Source of the DNA: Verrucomicrobia bacterium Opi.OSU.00C
GTDB taxonomy: Bacteria > Verrucomicrobiota > Verrucomicrobiia > Opitutales > PNEW01
Direction of reading: 5' to 3'
Length of the DNA: 51,090 nucleotides
Assembly (NCBI GenBank): GCA_002922725.1
Contig: PNEW01000004.1
Span: 1-51,090 of the forward strand
Of the stretch, positions 36,841 through 45,206 are shown in pieces (the first letter of the stretch is position 1; each line of letters opens with the position of its first letter). The translations under genes were made by a program, and so were the position numbers. Below the pieces are notes generated by a model. It had not been told where the DNA came from, searched no databases, and was given only the letters and a program-made list of their open reading frames with translations.

Positions 36841-38532
36841 TTATTCATGTATCACAAAAACTTCAATTTCATCAATAATAATATCTTCATCAATATTTGG
36901 ATCACTCAATATCAAAGCAACTTGCAACCAGTTGTCGCCGTATATTGCAGGAGGGGAATTTAATTCGAACCAACAAGTTGTTGTGGGGCGATCGATTTCT
37001 TTTTGAATGATAGGGTGTCCTCTACCAGTAGTTTGAGGATCGTGAAGGAATGTATCACCTTTTATTGTATTATCATGAACAGCTACCTTTTCCTCTCCTT
37101 CTTTAAGTTTGCGAATTGCTCTATCTGTTGCAGTCTCAATAGGTGCTGCTTTAATACGTTTTTCATTATTGTTTAGTCTTATTGAATTTTGAGGGATTTC
37201 CTCATCATTAATACATACCCTTATTCGATCTTCAAGACTCATATAACCAGCACGAAATAGTAAAGAAGCTTTACGCACCTTGATAAAATCTTCACAAACA
37301 CGAAAACGGTAAGATGCACTTTTCCCAGTTTCCCTTCGCTTTAGAACGATCTTGTCCGCTTTTACGATACCTGTTGGGGAACAATCCAAACCATGAAAGG
37401 TACACCCACCCCATAAGGGTTCAAATACATAATGTTTTCTTCTTGTGGTAACTCGAATAGGATCTCTCAATTCAACCATATCATATAGCTGCATAGGATA
37501 AAAGGGCGCCCAATCATTTGAAACAAAGTGGTTATAAATCGATATACCATCTGCACCAGCACCGTAGTAGTTTTGCGTCACAGCCCGCATTTGTTCTATT
37601 GTTAATGGCTTACGGTTTAATCTGCGTTCCGATCGATTGCTCATCCAAGGAAGGATCGCTGGATAAAGATAACAGGGCTTATCCTGAGCACGAGTAATAG
37701 TTGTAAATTCATCATATGGGGCATTAATATCTGTATTCATTTGATCACTTGGAGAGACATAGTCGAGGTAACCCTTAGTAATCCAGGTAGTAACATCCAA
37801 CCCCATATCACGACAGTCATTAATAGTCTGGAAAACTCTTGCCCCTAACTTGAGTTTCACTCCTTTAGCCTGATTTTCGTTATATAACATCTCATGAACC
37901 TTCTTGACCATATCTGTCATCAACGATTCTCGATCACGGCTTTTACCAGCAGGAAAATATATACGATCCCTGAAGCAAAGCTCCAGACCGTCCACATCAA
38001 AGTTTCTCACTAGTTCTTCCGCAATGGAAATAATATAATCTCTGACTTCAGAAAATGTAAAATCAAGAAATGAACTTAATTGATAGGCTTCACCAGAAGG
38101 TAAATCATTTATTTTCCACTGAGGATTATTCGTTAGAAATGTAGACCCGGCGCCGACACCTTGCTCAAGAGATATGTGTCCATGATCATCATTTATGCGT
38201 AAGCCGGCTATAAACTTCATACCACGTTTATGGCTCTGGTCAATAAGCACCGATAGTGGCTGAATCCCTGCATCTAAAAGAGGAAGTAAACATTGATGCT
38301 GTGGCCGTTGATCGTACTCAAATCGCTCACAGCGCCAATAGGTGGTCCACCCTTGAGTATAAACTTCCTGAATAAAAGTGTCCACTTGGGCATCAGCTAA
38401 ATCGTCAACCCAATTTCTTAAATCCTCTTCTCTCGGTCTTTCTGGAAGATAACTACGTAAACTTGAGGAAGGATCGCTTATATATATAACGCGTTGATTA
38501 CCACGTGGATAATAAGAACCGAGAGACCCCAT
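36841..38532 (-). CDS. TIM-barrel glycoside-hydrolase-like protein
   Basis: The first 350 residues resemble the hypothetical family-10-like glycosyl hydrolases: YISDPSSSLRSY, VDDLADAQVDTFIQEVYTQG, HKRGMKFIAGLRINDDHGH, VDGLELCFRDRIYFPAGK and YYGAGADGISIYNHF. E174 or D171 in the V-D-G-L-E-L-C-F strand is a likely acid. The last 200 residues are a beta-rich domain with no obvious carbohydrate-binding motif. No signal peptide is seen, so it is probably cytoplasmic. It is divergent from the PhyH gene at 38680 across 147 bases. Confidence 0.65.
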   Translation of the reverse strand: MGSLGSYYPRGNQRVIYISDPSSSLRSYLPERPREEDLRNWVDDLADAQVDTFIQEVYTQGWTTYWRCERFEYDQRPQHQCLLPLLDAGIQPLSVLIDQSHKRGMKFIAGLRINDDHGHISLEQGVGAGSTFLTNNPQWKINDLPSGEAYQLSSFLDFTFSEVRDYIISIAEELVRNFDVDGLELCFRDRIYFPAGKSRDRESLMTDMVKKVHEMLYNENQAKGVKLKLGARVFQTINDCRDMGLDVTTWITKGYLDYVSPSDQMNTDINAPYDEFTTITRAQDKPCYLYPAILPWMSNRSERRLNRKPLTIEQMRAVTQNYYGAGADGISIYNHFVSNDWAPFYPMQLYDMVELRDPIRVTTRRKHYVFEPLWGGCTFHGLDCSPTGIVKADKIVLKRRETGKSASYRFRVCEDFIKVRKASLLFRAGYMSLEDRIRVCINDEEIPQNSIRLNNNEKRIKAAPIETATDRAIRKLKEGEEKVAVHDNTIKGDTFLHDPQTTGRGHPIIQKEIDRPTTTCWFELNSPPAIYGDNWLQVALILSDPNIDEDIIIDEIEVFVIHE

Positions 38533-38679
38533 AAAGTCGGATCTTTTTTAGCATTATGGATCATTGTCAAGAAATATTGGATTTTTTAGTTTACATCTCA
38601 CATTCCATATTATTACCAATCAAGTCATAAATTTTATTTTTCCACATACCACAAGTAGTTTTAATTCTGTTAAAGAAAA

Positions 38680-39471
38680 ATGCTTACATCACATCAAATT
38701 ACTTATTATAAGACTTTTGGATTTTTGATTCTTCGTGATCTACTTAATCCTGATGAAATCGGTGAAATTAATTTTGAGTTTGAATCTAAATTAAAGAACA
38801 CTCTTCGCTCAACAACAACACCAGGTCACCATAAATATGTGAGTTGGCCAAATCTTGGACCAGATACACCCTTCACAGGTTCCTTATTGGAAGATAATAG
38901 AATATGCATAATTGCAAAGCAACTTCTAGGTAGTGAGTTTTTTGGAATTTCTTGTAATTCTGGTAGTTTTGTAAACGACACGCAATGGCACCCCGACTGT
39001 GAAGATATAAATTTACATGCCCTCAAATTTGCTTTCTATCTTCAATCATTAAATGCTGACAATGGCGCTATAAGGTTCATTCCCGGTTCACATCATAACC
39101 CCTTCCATGAAATACTTCTGAGAAATAACTTGAGAGGTGAAAGACCAGACAATGTCAGTGCCCATATTTGTGGAGTTAACCCAGGTGATGGAATTATATT
39201 TGACGCGCGACTTTGGCATGGAAGTTCAGGAGGGTCAGAAGATCGCCGATTAATTACGCTTATTTACAATCGCGTTCCAGAAACTATTGCTGAAAAAGAA
39301 GCGACATTCTATGATGCCAAAGGATCTTGCCGCACCAGAGAGAATCTTGCAAAAAATACATATAAATCACCGAGCCTCGAGTACCATCCTAAATGGATTT
39401 CAAATGAACACAAAGATGATCGTCGTCAGAAGTGGATTGACTGGATAAAGACATTTAAATATTTAAGATAA
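38680..39471 (+). CDS. Phytanoyl-CoA dioxygenase-family Fe(II)/2-oxoglutarate oxygenase (second)
   Basis: This 263-residue protein has the PhyH triad H104-x-D106 in TQWHPDCED and H180 in DARLWHGSSGG, followed by the arginines of EDRRLITLIYNR that hold 2-oxoglutarate. The loop IRFIPGSHHNPF is the usual one before the distal histidine. It is a paralogue of its neighbour at 39522 (50 bases downstream), though diverged. Divergent from the glycosidase-like gene, so the 147 bases between should carry promoters for both directions. Confidence 0.88.
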   Translation: MLTSHQITYYKTFGFLILRDLLNPDEIGEINFEFESKLKNTLRSTTTPGHHKYVSWPNLGPDTPFTGSLLEDNRICIIAKQLLGSEFFGISCNSGSFVNDTQWHPDCEDINLHALKFAFYLQSLNADNGAIRFIPGSHHNPFHEILLRNNLRGERPDNVSAHICGVNPGDGIIFDARLWHGSSGGSEDRRLITLIYNRVPETIAEKEATFYDAKGSCRTRENLAKNTYKSPSLEYHPKWISNEHKDDRRQKWIDWIKTFKYLR

Positions 39472-39521
39472 TAACTTTTTTTTCTTAAAATCCTACTCTG
39501 CTCAACCTTTGATCACTTGAA

Positions 39522-40361
39522 ATGGATAAACATCATATTTCAAAATTTCATACTGAAGGTTATTTAATCATACCTCAATTCTTTCCTCAAGAGTTGATGG
39601 AATTACTTAAAAAAAAATGTCAGCATGACAGCGCAATACAGGATTCTCCTCTTACCCAAGCAGATAGTAAAGGCCGGGTAACCAAAGGTATTTCATGGAA
39701 AGAGAAGCGTGATGATCTCTATGGTGCGATCTCGTGTAGTGAAAACTTAGTTAATATCGCGGAAGCATTACTTGGAGGAGAAGTCTATAATTGGCACAGC
39801 AAAATTAGATATAAAGAACCTGAAGTAGGAGGAGAGGTTGAATGGCATCAAGACTACCCTTACTGGTATAAGTCTGGCCTATTACGGCCAGACGCACTCA
39901 GTTGCATGATTGCAATTGAGCGTACCAATAAGGAAAATGCATGTTTAGAGGTTTTAAAAGGCTCACACAAAATGGGTCGGATTGACCTAACAATGAGAGG
40001 GGCTGAAAACTTTAGTAAAGATAAATTATTAAAGGCCCTCACCACCTTTTCAAGAGGTGGTCACAACCCTGATGTACAGACCGGGACTGACCCTGAACGC
40101 GTTGAAGAAGCAATTAAACGTTACGAACACGTTTATTGCGAATTAGAACAAGGAGACATATTATTTTTTCATTCTAATATCTTACATGCCTCTTCAGCTA
40201 ACAAATCAAAATTCCATCGCTGGTTGCTTATTTGTACATATAATAGATTTGATAATGAGCCTTATAAAAAGGATTGTGATGGCACGCCTTATTCTACTCT
40301 GCATAAAATAGCCCCTAATGATATTTTAAAAATCGCTCGTTCAGAAATGCCTACAGTATAG
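39522..40361 (+). CDS. Phytanoyl-CoA dioxygenase-family Fe(II)/2-oxoglutarate oxygenase (third)
   Basis: The third PhyH enzyme, 279 residues, has H109-x-D111 in VEWHQDYPYW, H222 in HSNILHASSANKS and R233 in FHRWLLICTYNR. The LEVLKGSHKMGR loop is more like the ectoine-hydroxylase/PhyH subset. A lid of about 40 residues between 155 and 205 is longer than in the second enzyme. An SDR and a Gfo/Idh gene follow on the same strand. Confidence 0.88.
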   Translation: MDKHHISKFHTEGYLIIPQFFPQELMELLKKKCQHDSAIQDSPLTQADSKGRVTKGISWKEKRDDLYGAISCSENLVNIAEALLGGEVYNWHSKIRYKEPEVGGEVEWHQDYPYWYKSGLLRPDALSCMIAIERTNKENACLEVLKGSHKMGRIDLTMRGAENFSKDKLLKALTTFSRGGHNPDVQTGTDPERVEEAIKRYEHVYCELEQGDILFFHSNILHASSANKSKFHRWLLICTYNRFDNEPYKKDCDGTPYSTLHKIAPNDILKIARSEMPTV

Positions 40362-40447
40362 TTTACAACCACGGGTTTGGCTTTATAGATCCTTTTGACA
40401 CTACTTTATGATTGCGTGATAATGGTGTTTTATAGGTAATTATTGGC

Positions 40448-41263
40448 ATGAATGTTATGGATATGTTTAAGCTCAACGGCAAGGTTGCTCTTATAACAGG
40501 AGGAGCCAGGCACCTTGGAAGAGATATGGCAAATGCTCTAGCAGAAGCGGGTTCAGACTTGGTAATTACTTCAAGGACGCTTTCTAATGCCGAAATATCG
40601 GCTGAGGAAATAAAGAAAATGTATGGGATCGAAGTCCTTCCACTCGAACTCGATCAAAGTAATCACGCAAATGTTAGTCAGACAGTTAAAAAAGCTTATG
40701 AATGGAAAGGTCATATTGATATTCTAATTAATAACGCGGGAGGAGGAGGGGGATCGACCTCGGGCCCTGCTCACTTATTTAAACGCAATCCCAAAGATGC
40801 AGAGAATCTCATTGCTGTTAATTTAATAGGTGCACTCCATTGTTGTCAGGAAGTTGCCAAATTAATGGCAGAACAAAAATCAGGAAAAATAATTAATATT
40901 GCTTCGATCGCTGGGATTGTAGGTCGTGATCGGCGCATGTATGAACGTCTTAATATGAATGGGCAACCTGTAGATTATGCAGCAGCAAAAGGTGGTGTAA
41001 TTGGGATGACACTTGATCTGGCAGGATTACTTTCACCTATGGGTATATGTGTGAATGCAATCTCTCCTGGGGGATTTACAGGTCCAACACGTGGAATGAA
41101 TGATGCTTTTAGGGAAGCTTACAGTGATCGAACACCAACTGGCCATATGGGTAGAGACGAGGTTGATATCAAGGGTGCTGCGTTATTCTTAGCATCTCCG
41201 GCCTCTGATTATGTAACAGGGCAAAATTTGATTGTCGATGGTGGTTTCAGTATATGGCAATAA
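40448..41263 (+). CDS. Short-chain dehydrogenase/reductase (gluconate-5-dehydrogenase-like)
   Basis: A classical SDR of 271 residues: ALITGGARHLGRDMANALA (the TGxxxxxG cofactor loop), NNAGGGGGS, INIASIAGI (catalytic serine region), YAAAKGG (Y-x-x-x-K), NAISPGGFTGPTRG and the C-terminal YVTGQNLIVDGGFSIW. It resembles gluconate 5-dehydrogenases and 2-deoxy-gluconate dehydrogenases, so it probably acts on a polyol or sugar acid; this is by general likeness only. Its stop overlaps the next gene by ten bases. Confidence 0.92.
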   Translation: MNVMDMFKLNGKVALITGGARHLGRDMANALAEAGSDLVITSRTLSNAEISAEEIKKMYGIEVLPLELDQSNHANVSQTVKKAYEWKGHIDILINNAGGGGGSTSGPAHLFKRNPKDAENLIAVNLIGALHCCQEVAKLMAEQKSGKIINIASIAGIVGRDRRMYERLNMNGQPVDYAAAKGGVIGMTLDLAGLLSPMGICVNAISPGGFTGPTRGMNDAFREAYSDRTPTGHMGRDEVDIKGAALFLASPASDYVTGQNLIVDGGFSIWQ

Positions 41264-42246
41264 AGCGTCAAATAACTGTTGTTGGCCTCGGTTCCATCGG
41301 TCGCCGCCATGCACGTTTACTTAGTGAAAGAAATGACATTGAACTAAATATTTGCGAACCAAACAAATCCTCTTTAAAAATTGCACGAAAAGAATTAGGC
41401 GAACTGCGCAACTATATATCGTTTGAGTCAGTGTTAGAAAAGTCACCGGATATGGTGGTCATTGCTACCCCACACTCATTACATAAAGAACAGACAATCG
41501 CAGCATTACAAGCAGGGTGTCATGTACTTTGCGAAAAACCCATGAGTGGTAATCTTGAAGACGCCCAAGCAATGCATACGGCCGCTTTATCTGCTAAAAC
41601 AATTCTTAATATCGGTTTTCAAAATCATTTTCATCCCGCATTTATTCGAATTAAGTCGATAATTAAAGCGGGGTTATTAGGCACTATCCTTCATGCTTAC
41701 TTTCATGTTGGTACCTATGTAACTCTCCTCAATTCACTATCTCGCTATCAACGGAATATTGAAGGTGCCCTATTTCTTGATTATGCACATCAACCAGACC
41801 TGTTTTATTGGTTCTTTGGAAAACGTCCTAGAGGAATTTATGTATCAGGTATCCAGGGAGGAGATTTAGAACACACATCCAACCCAAACATCATGAACAT
41901 ACTCTGCGATTATGAAGATGCCTTTCTGACCTCTATTCACTTAAATTACTTACAGCATCCGGGTAAATCGTCGTGTGAAATAATCGGTGATCAAAAGTAT
42001 TTGCATTACGACGCAGATTCTGAATCTATTCGTCTAGTCGATCGTATTAACGGATCTGAATCAGTGGAAACATATCCCTTTGAAAGGGACAATATGTATC
42101 GTCTCGAACACCAAGCTTTTTTTGATGCTGTTAAAGGCAACCGAAAACCAGAAAGCCCATCAAATGAAGCGATCGTATCGATGGAAATTATTGACGCCGG
42201 TCTACGTTCATGGAAAGAACGTCAGCGTGTTGAGCTATCTAATTAG
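41254..42246 (+). CDS. Gfo/Idh/MocA-family NAD(P) oxidoreductase (first)
   Basis: The family oxidises or reduces sugars and inositols with tightly bound NAD(P). The Rossmann start is TVVGLGSIGRRHARLL and the family lysine is in HVLCEKPMSGN (E-K-P). The middle beta-sheet domain includes FLDYAHQPDLFYWFFG, with H-x-x-D-x-x-x-W matching the substrate-binding pattern. 330 residues. Overlaps the SDR by ten bases, so the pair is probably translationally coupled and may act in series on one sugar-like substrate. Confidence 0.92.
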   Translation: MAIKRQITVVGLGSIGRRHARLLSERNDIELNICEPNKSSLKIARKELGELRNYISFESVLEKSPDMVVIATPHSLHKEQTIAALQAGCHVLCEKPMSGNLEDAQAMHTAALSAKTILNIGFQNHFHPAFIRIKSIIKAGLLGTILHAYFHVGTYVTLLNSLSRYQRNIEGALFLDYAHQPDLFYWFFGKRPRGIYVSGIQGGDLEHTSNPNIMNILCDYEDAFLTSIHLNYLQHPGKSSCEIIGDQKYLHYDADSESIRLVDRINGSESVETYPFERDNMYRLEHQAFFDAVKGNRKPESPSNEAIVSMEIIDAGLRSWKERQRVELSN

Positions 42247-42254
42247 AAATCTAG

Positions 42255-43250
42255 TCAGAGACTTTCCAAACTAACCCAGGTATTACTCGTTGCACTTTGG
42301 ACAATCGCTTCCAAAACTTTCATGTTGGCAATTGCGTCTTCAATTGGAGTGAATACTTCAGTGTCTTTAATGATAGAGAGAGAGAATAAATCACTTTGGA
42401 TCTCATAATGATCACATTTTGGCATCAATAATTCTGTAATGTCATTATCCTTTTGAAGCCAAAGTCTTGAATCTTCATCTACAGGATAGTTGATATTTTC
42501 AAGCTCTACCCTACCCTCAGTGCCAAAAATATTAACCCTTTGGTAACGAGATAACTGCGTTGAACAAGTAAAAAGGGATGTGCCACATCCAAAATCCAAT
42601 ATTGCAGAAACGATTCTATCAGTTTTAAATTGCGGATCAATTTCCATAACTCCACAAACCCTATTTGGCTCACGGCCAAAAATAAATCTCGATAATGAAA
42701 CATTATAACAACCGATATCCATCAGCCCTCCACCTCCTATTTCGGCTTTGTTTCTTATATCGTCTGGATTAACGTTAAAGTAAGAAAAAATAGAATGAAC
42801 CAGCCGCAGTTCACCAATTTTTCCTTCTGTAATCAATTGATATGCTTTTTGCCATTGGGGGTGATGTCGGTACATGAACGCTTCCATCACTTTTAAATGA
42901 GGTCGCTTTTTCGATTCATCGACCATTTCCTGTCCCTCCACCGATGATAGCCCAATTGGTTTTTCAAGTAAAACATGCTTTCCCGCCTTCAAAGCTTTTA
43001 TAGCCCAAGAAACATGGAGATGGTTAGGCAAAGGATTATATATCGCATCGATATCTGGATCCTCAATTAACTCTTCATAGGTGCCGTATGCTCTAGCAAT
43101 TCCTAATTCTTTAGCAACATCCTGAGCGTTATTCAGTTGACGGGAAGCAATCGCGTTAACTCTGCAATATTTCCCTTTTTGCATTGCTGGTATTACTCTA
43201 TTAACACCTATTTTTGCGGTACTTAGTATTCCCCAACGAACCTTTTCCAT
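42255..43250 (-). CDS. Gfo/Idh/MocA-family NAD(P) oxidoreductase (second)
   Basis: A second member, convergent with the first across only eight bases. It starts VRWGILSTAKIGVNRVIPAM, closer to the glucose-fructose oxidoreductase and D-xylose dehydrogenase subset, with HVLLEKPIGL, GGGLMDIGCYNVSLSRFIFG and a late FGTEGRVELENINYP. No signal peptide. 331 residues. It is likely from a separate transcript. Confidence 0.92.
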   Translation of the reverse strand: MEKVRWGILSTAKIGVNRVIPAMQKGKYCRVNAIASRQLNNAQDVAKELGIARAYGTYEELIEDPDIDAIYNPLPNHLHVSWAIKALKAGKHVLLEKPIGLSSVEGQEMVDESKKRPHLKVMEAFMYRHHPQWQKAYQLITEGKIGELRLVHSIFSYFNVNPDDIRNKAEIGGGGLMDIGCYNVSLSRFIFGREPNRVCGVMEIDPQFKTDRIVSAILDFGCGTSLFTCSTQLSRYQRVNIFGTEGRVELENINYPVDEDSRLWLQKDNDITELLMPKCDHYEIQSDLFSLSIIKDTEVFTPIEDAIANMKVLEAIVQSATSNTWVSLESL

Positions 43251-43378
43251 AGTAACAATCTGGGTTTTAAAGATGATCGAGTTTGTGACCAGTAATTTCC
43301 ATATTAAATTAAATTATATTTCTTTAAGTTTAAAGACATAATTCAACTATACTTAAATCAATTTTCTAATCAATTAAT

Positions 43379-43822
43379 TTATCGATTGCTGAAATGTGCC
43401 TTCAAAACATTAAATCCACTTTGGAAAACCCCATTACCAATAAACTCAATTAGTTCTGCTTCATCATTTACATCACAATCAAATTGCGCAGTCCATTCTG
43501 CATATGTCTGATTACCATCAGTTATTGGGAGTAAACTAAGGGTTGCGATATAATTTTCAACTTTCATTGGAGATTCCAAAATACAATAGGTGAAATAATA
43601 TTTTTCATCATCCAAAGCCAGAAGCCGCTCACGAATATTACCTCCATTATCGTGTAGATTAAAATTACGGATACACCCGACACAATCACTAGCCTTATCA
43701 TTTTCTATATAACAATCGGCAACAACCGGATGCCAATCTGGTAATACATTAAAATCCCTAATTTTACCCCATACTTTATCCAAGGCTGCTGGGATTATTG
43801 AACTCGTAAACACTTTACTCAT
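43379..43822 (-). CDS. SRPBCC-fold (polyketide cyclase/START-like) protein
   Basis: The 147 residues show the SRPBCC pattern: SIIPAALDKVWGKIRDFNVLPDWHP at the start (the V-W-x-x-x-x-D-F helix), then VGCIRNFNL, ERLLALDDEKYYFTYCI and a long C-terminal helix (NGVFQSGFNVLKAHF). These folds bind hydrophobic ligands. It lies three bases after the next gene and should be co-expressed with it. Substrate unknown. Confidence 0.82.
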   Translation of the reverse strand: MSKVFTSSIIPAALDKVWGKIRDFNVLPDWHPVVADCYIENDKASDCVGCIRNFNLHDNGGNIRERLLALDDEKYYFTYCILESPMKVENYIATLSLLPITDGNQTYAEWTAQFDCDVNDEAELIEFIGNGVFQSGFNVLKAHFSNR

Positions 43823-43825
43823 TTT

Positions 43826-44368
43826 TTATTCCTTTTTTTCTTCTGCATAAACTCGATCAAAAGATTCACTTGCAATACCACCTAAATATTCAGCCATTCT
43901 CTTGAATGATACACGGCGCCATTCCCAATCCATTGAACGACCAACTTGCTCCAGTCGATCACATAGATGAACCCGACACAGATCTTCAAAGTCATTGGGA
44001 GATAGCTTAACCTCTTCATTTTTAAAACGGTCGTAAAGCTTATAATTCATTTCTGTTCCAATAAAATTTTGATCAAAAGACTCATAAGTAAGTGCACAAT
44101 TTAAATAGGCCAGTCTCTCCGCCCACTCACCTATAAATGATTGAATTTCTCTGCGGCGATCTAATGGCAAGGTATAATCTTGAAATGTTTCTGTTCCATA
44201 AATCGAGTGAAAAATGGCCATATGACAAAGATCTTTATCACAGCCCCAGGATTTCAAGTCTCGATATACACCCATCGAATGAGCAAGGTAGGTAATATTA
44301 CTATGGCCAACATCATTAGCTCCCTCATTTCTAAAAAATTCTGTAAACTTTTTTAAATCTGAATTCAT
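43826..44368 (-). CDS. DUF6817-like (HD-fold-resembling) protein
   Basis: This 180-residue protein contains HSNITYLAHSMGVYRDLKSW followed by CHMAIFHSIYGTETFQD, a pattern I associate with the DUF6817 family, whose spaced histidines resemble an HD phosphohydrolase domain. Family assignment is from memory. The C-terminal half is helical. It is immediately upstream of the SRPBCC gene, three bases away, so they form a pair; such domains in other contexts appear near thioredoxin-like or secondary-metabolism genes. Confidence 0.6.
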   Translation of the reverse strand: MNSDLKKFTEFFRNEGANDVGHSNITYLAHSMGVYRDLKSWGCDKDLCHMAIFHSIYGTETFQDYTLPLDRRREIQSFIGEWAERLAYLNCALTYESFDQNFIGTEMNYKLYDRFKNEEVKLSPNDFEDLCRVHLCDRLEQVGRSMDWEWRRVSFKRMAEYLGGIASESFDRVYAEEKKE

Positions 44369-44562
44369 AACTTCATGAATACTATGTGAAATCAGTCTTT
44401 CTAAGTCTAATCAGATTTATCTCTACTCCGCTAGCGTAAAATATTAGTTTCTCCTACCAAACTGAATTAATGGCAAATATGATTACTTAGCGATAATGAC
44501 CTAAAACATCCTTAAAATTTTGAAGAAATACCGATTATCTATTATACAGCAGTGCGACCTGT

Positions 44563-44964
44563 TTATTTTAGAAATCGGTTTAGTTTGGTCTTTGATGGTA
44601 CCATACATACATCTTTTTTCCCGAACCACTGGTAACGATTACGCATAACGATATTATACCCCCAATCACGTAAAGGTTTTGGAACAAGGGAAAATATCCT
44701 AGACAGAGACCATATTCCCGGAAGGTGTCGTGAAATATATAGAGCAGCATCACTCTTCGTTAAACACTTGTCCCCATCAATAAGCACAAAAGTATTCAAT
44801 AGATTAGGGTTAAATCCATGTTTTAAAAGTAAACGCTGTCCAAATGTTGACTGTAATGGAGTAAATTTAAAATACGAATCGAGGTCATACTTAATAATAA
44901 GATTTACTGCCCCATTGCAGAGATTACATATACCATCAAATAAGATTACAGGGGGGTCTTTCAT
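44563..44964 (-). CDS. DCC-family thiol-disulfide oxidoreductase-like protein (DUF393)
   Basis: The first strand ILFDGICNLCNGAVNLIIKYD carries the D-G-x-C-x-x-C motif that names the family. FKFTPLQSTFGQ and the helical end (LRDWGYNIVMRNRYQWFGKK) also fit. 133 residues is typical. It is thought to be a thioredoxin-like thiol exchange protein, but function is not well known. It stands alone, 194 bases upstream of the DUF6817-like gene. Confidence 0.87.
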   Translation of the reverse strand: MKDPPVILFDGICNLCNGAVNLIIKYDLDSYFKFTPLQSTFGQRLLLKHGFNPNLLNTFVLIDGDKCLTKSDAALYISRHLPGIWSLSRIFSLVPKPLRDWGYNIVMRNRYQWFGKKDVCMVPSKTKLNRFLK

Positions 44965-45081
44965 CGATTAGCTAACTATAATTAAAATTATATTTAAGTA
45001 GCTTCAATATAAACTGACTAGTCAACCGGCAATTATAAAATCAGCTGAGATCTTATTTACATATTAATACTCAGACATTTC

Positions 45082-45110
45082 TTTAAATTGATTTTAAACT
45101 CCTTTATAAT
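45082..45110 (+). promoter_or_regulatory. Probable sigma-70 promoter of the RCC1-repeat gene
   Basis: TTTAAA (45082-45087) and a perfect TATAAT (45105-45110) are 17 bases apart, giving a start near 45117 and a leader of about 90 bases to the ATG at 45207. Read by eye; no other strong -10 lies in the 242-base gap. Confidence 0.4.
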
Positions 45111-45206
45111 ATAGTTGAAAACTTGAATGATACTCGGAGTTCGAGTTATGATAAAGTTTTAAATTGTGAAAACATGTAATGTTATATATCTAATTTAAAT
45201 GCGAAA

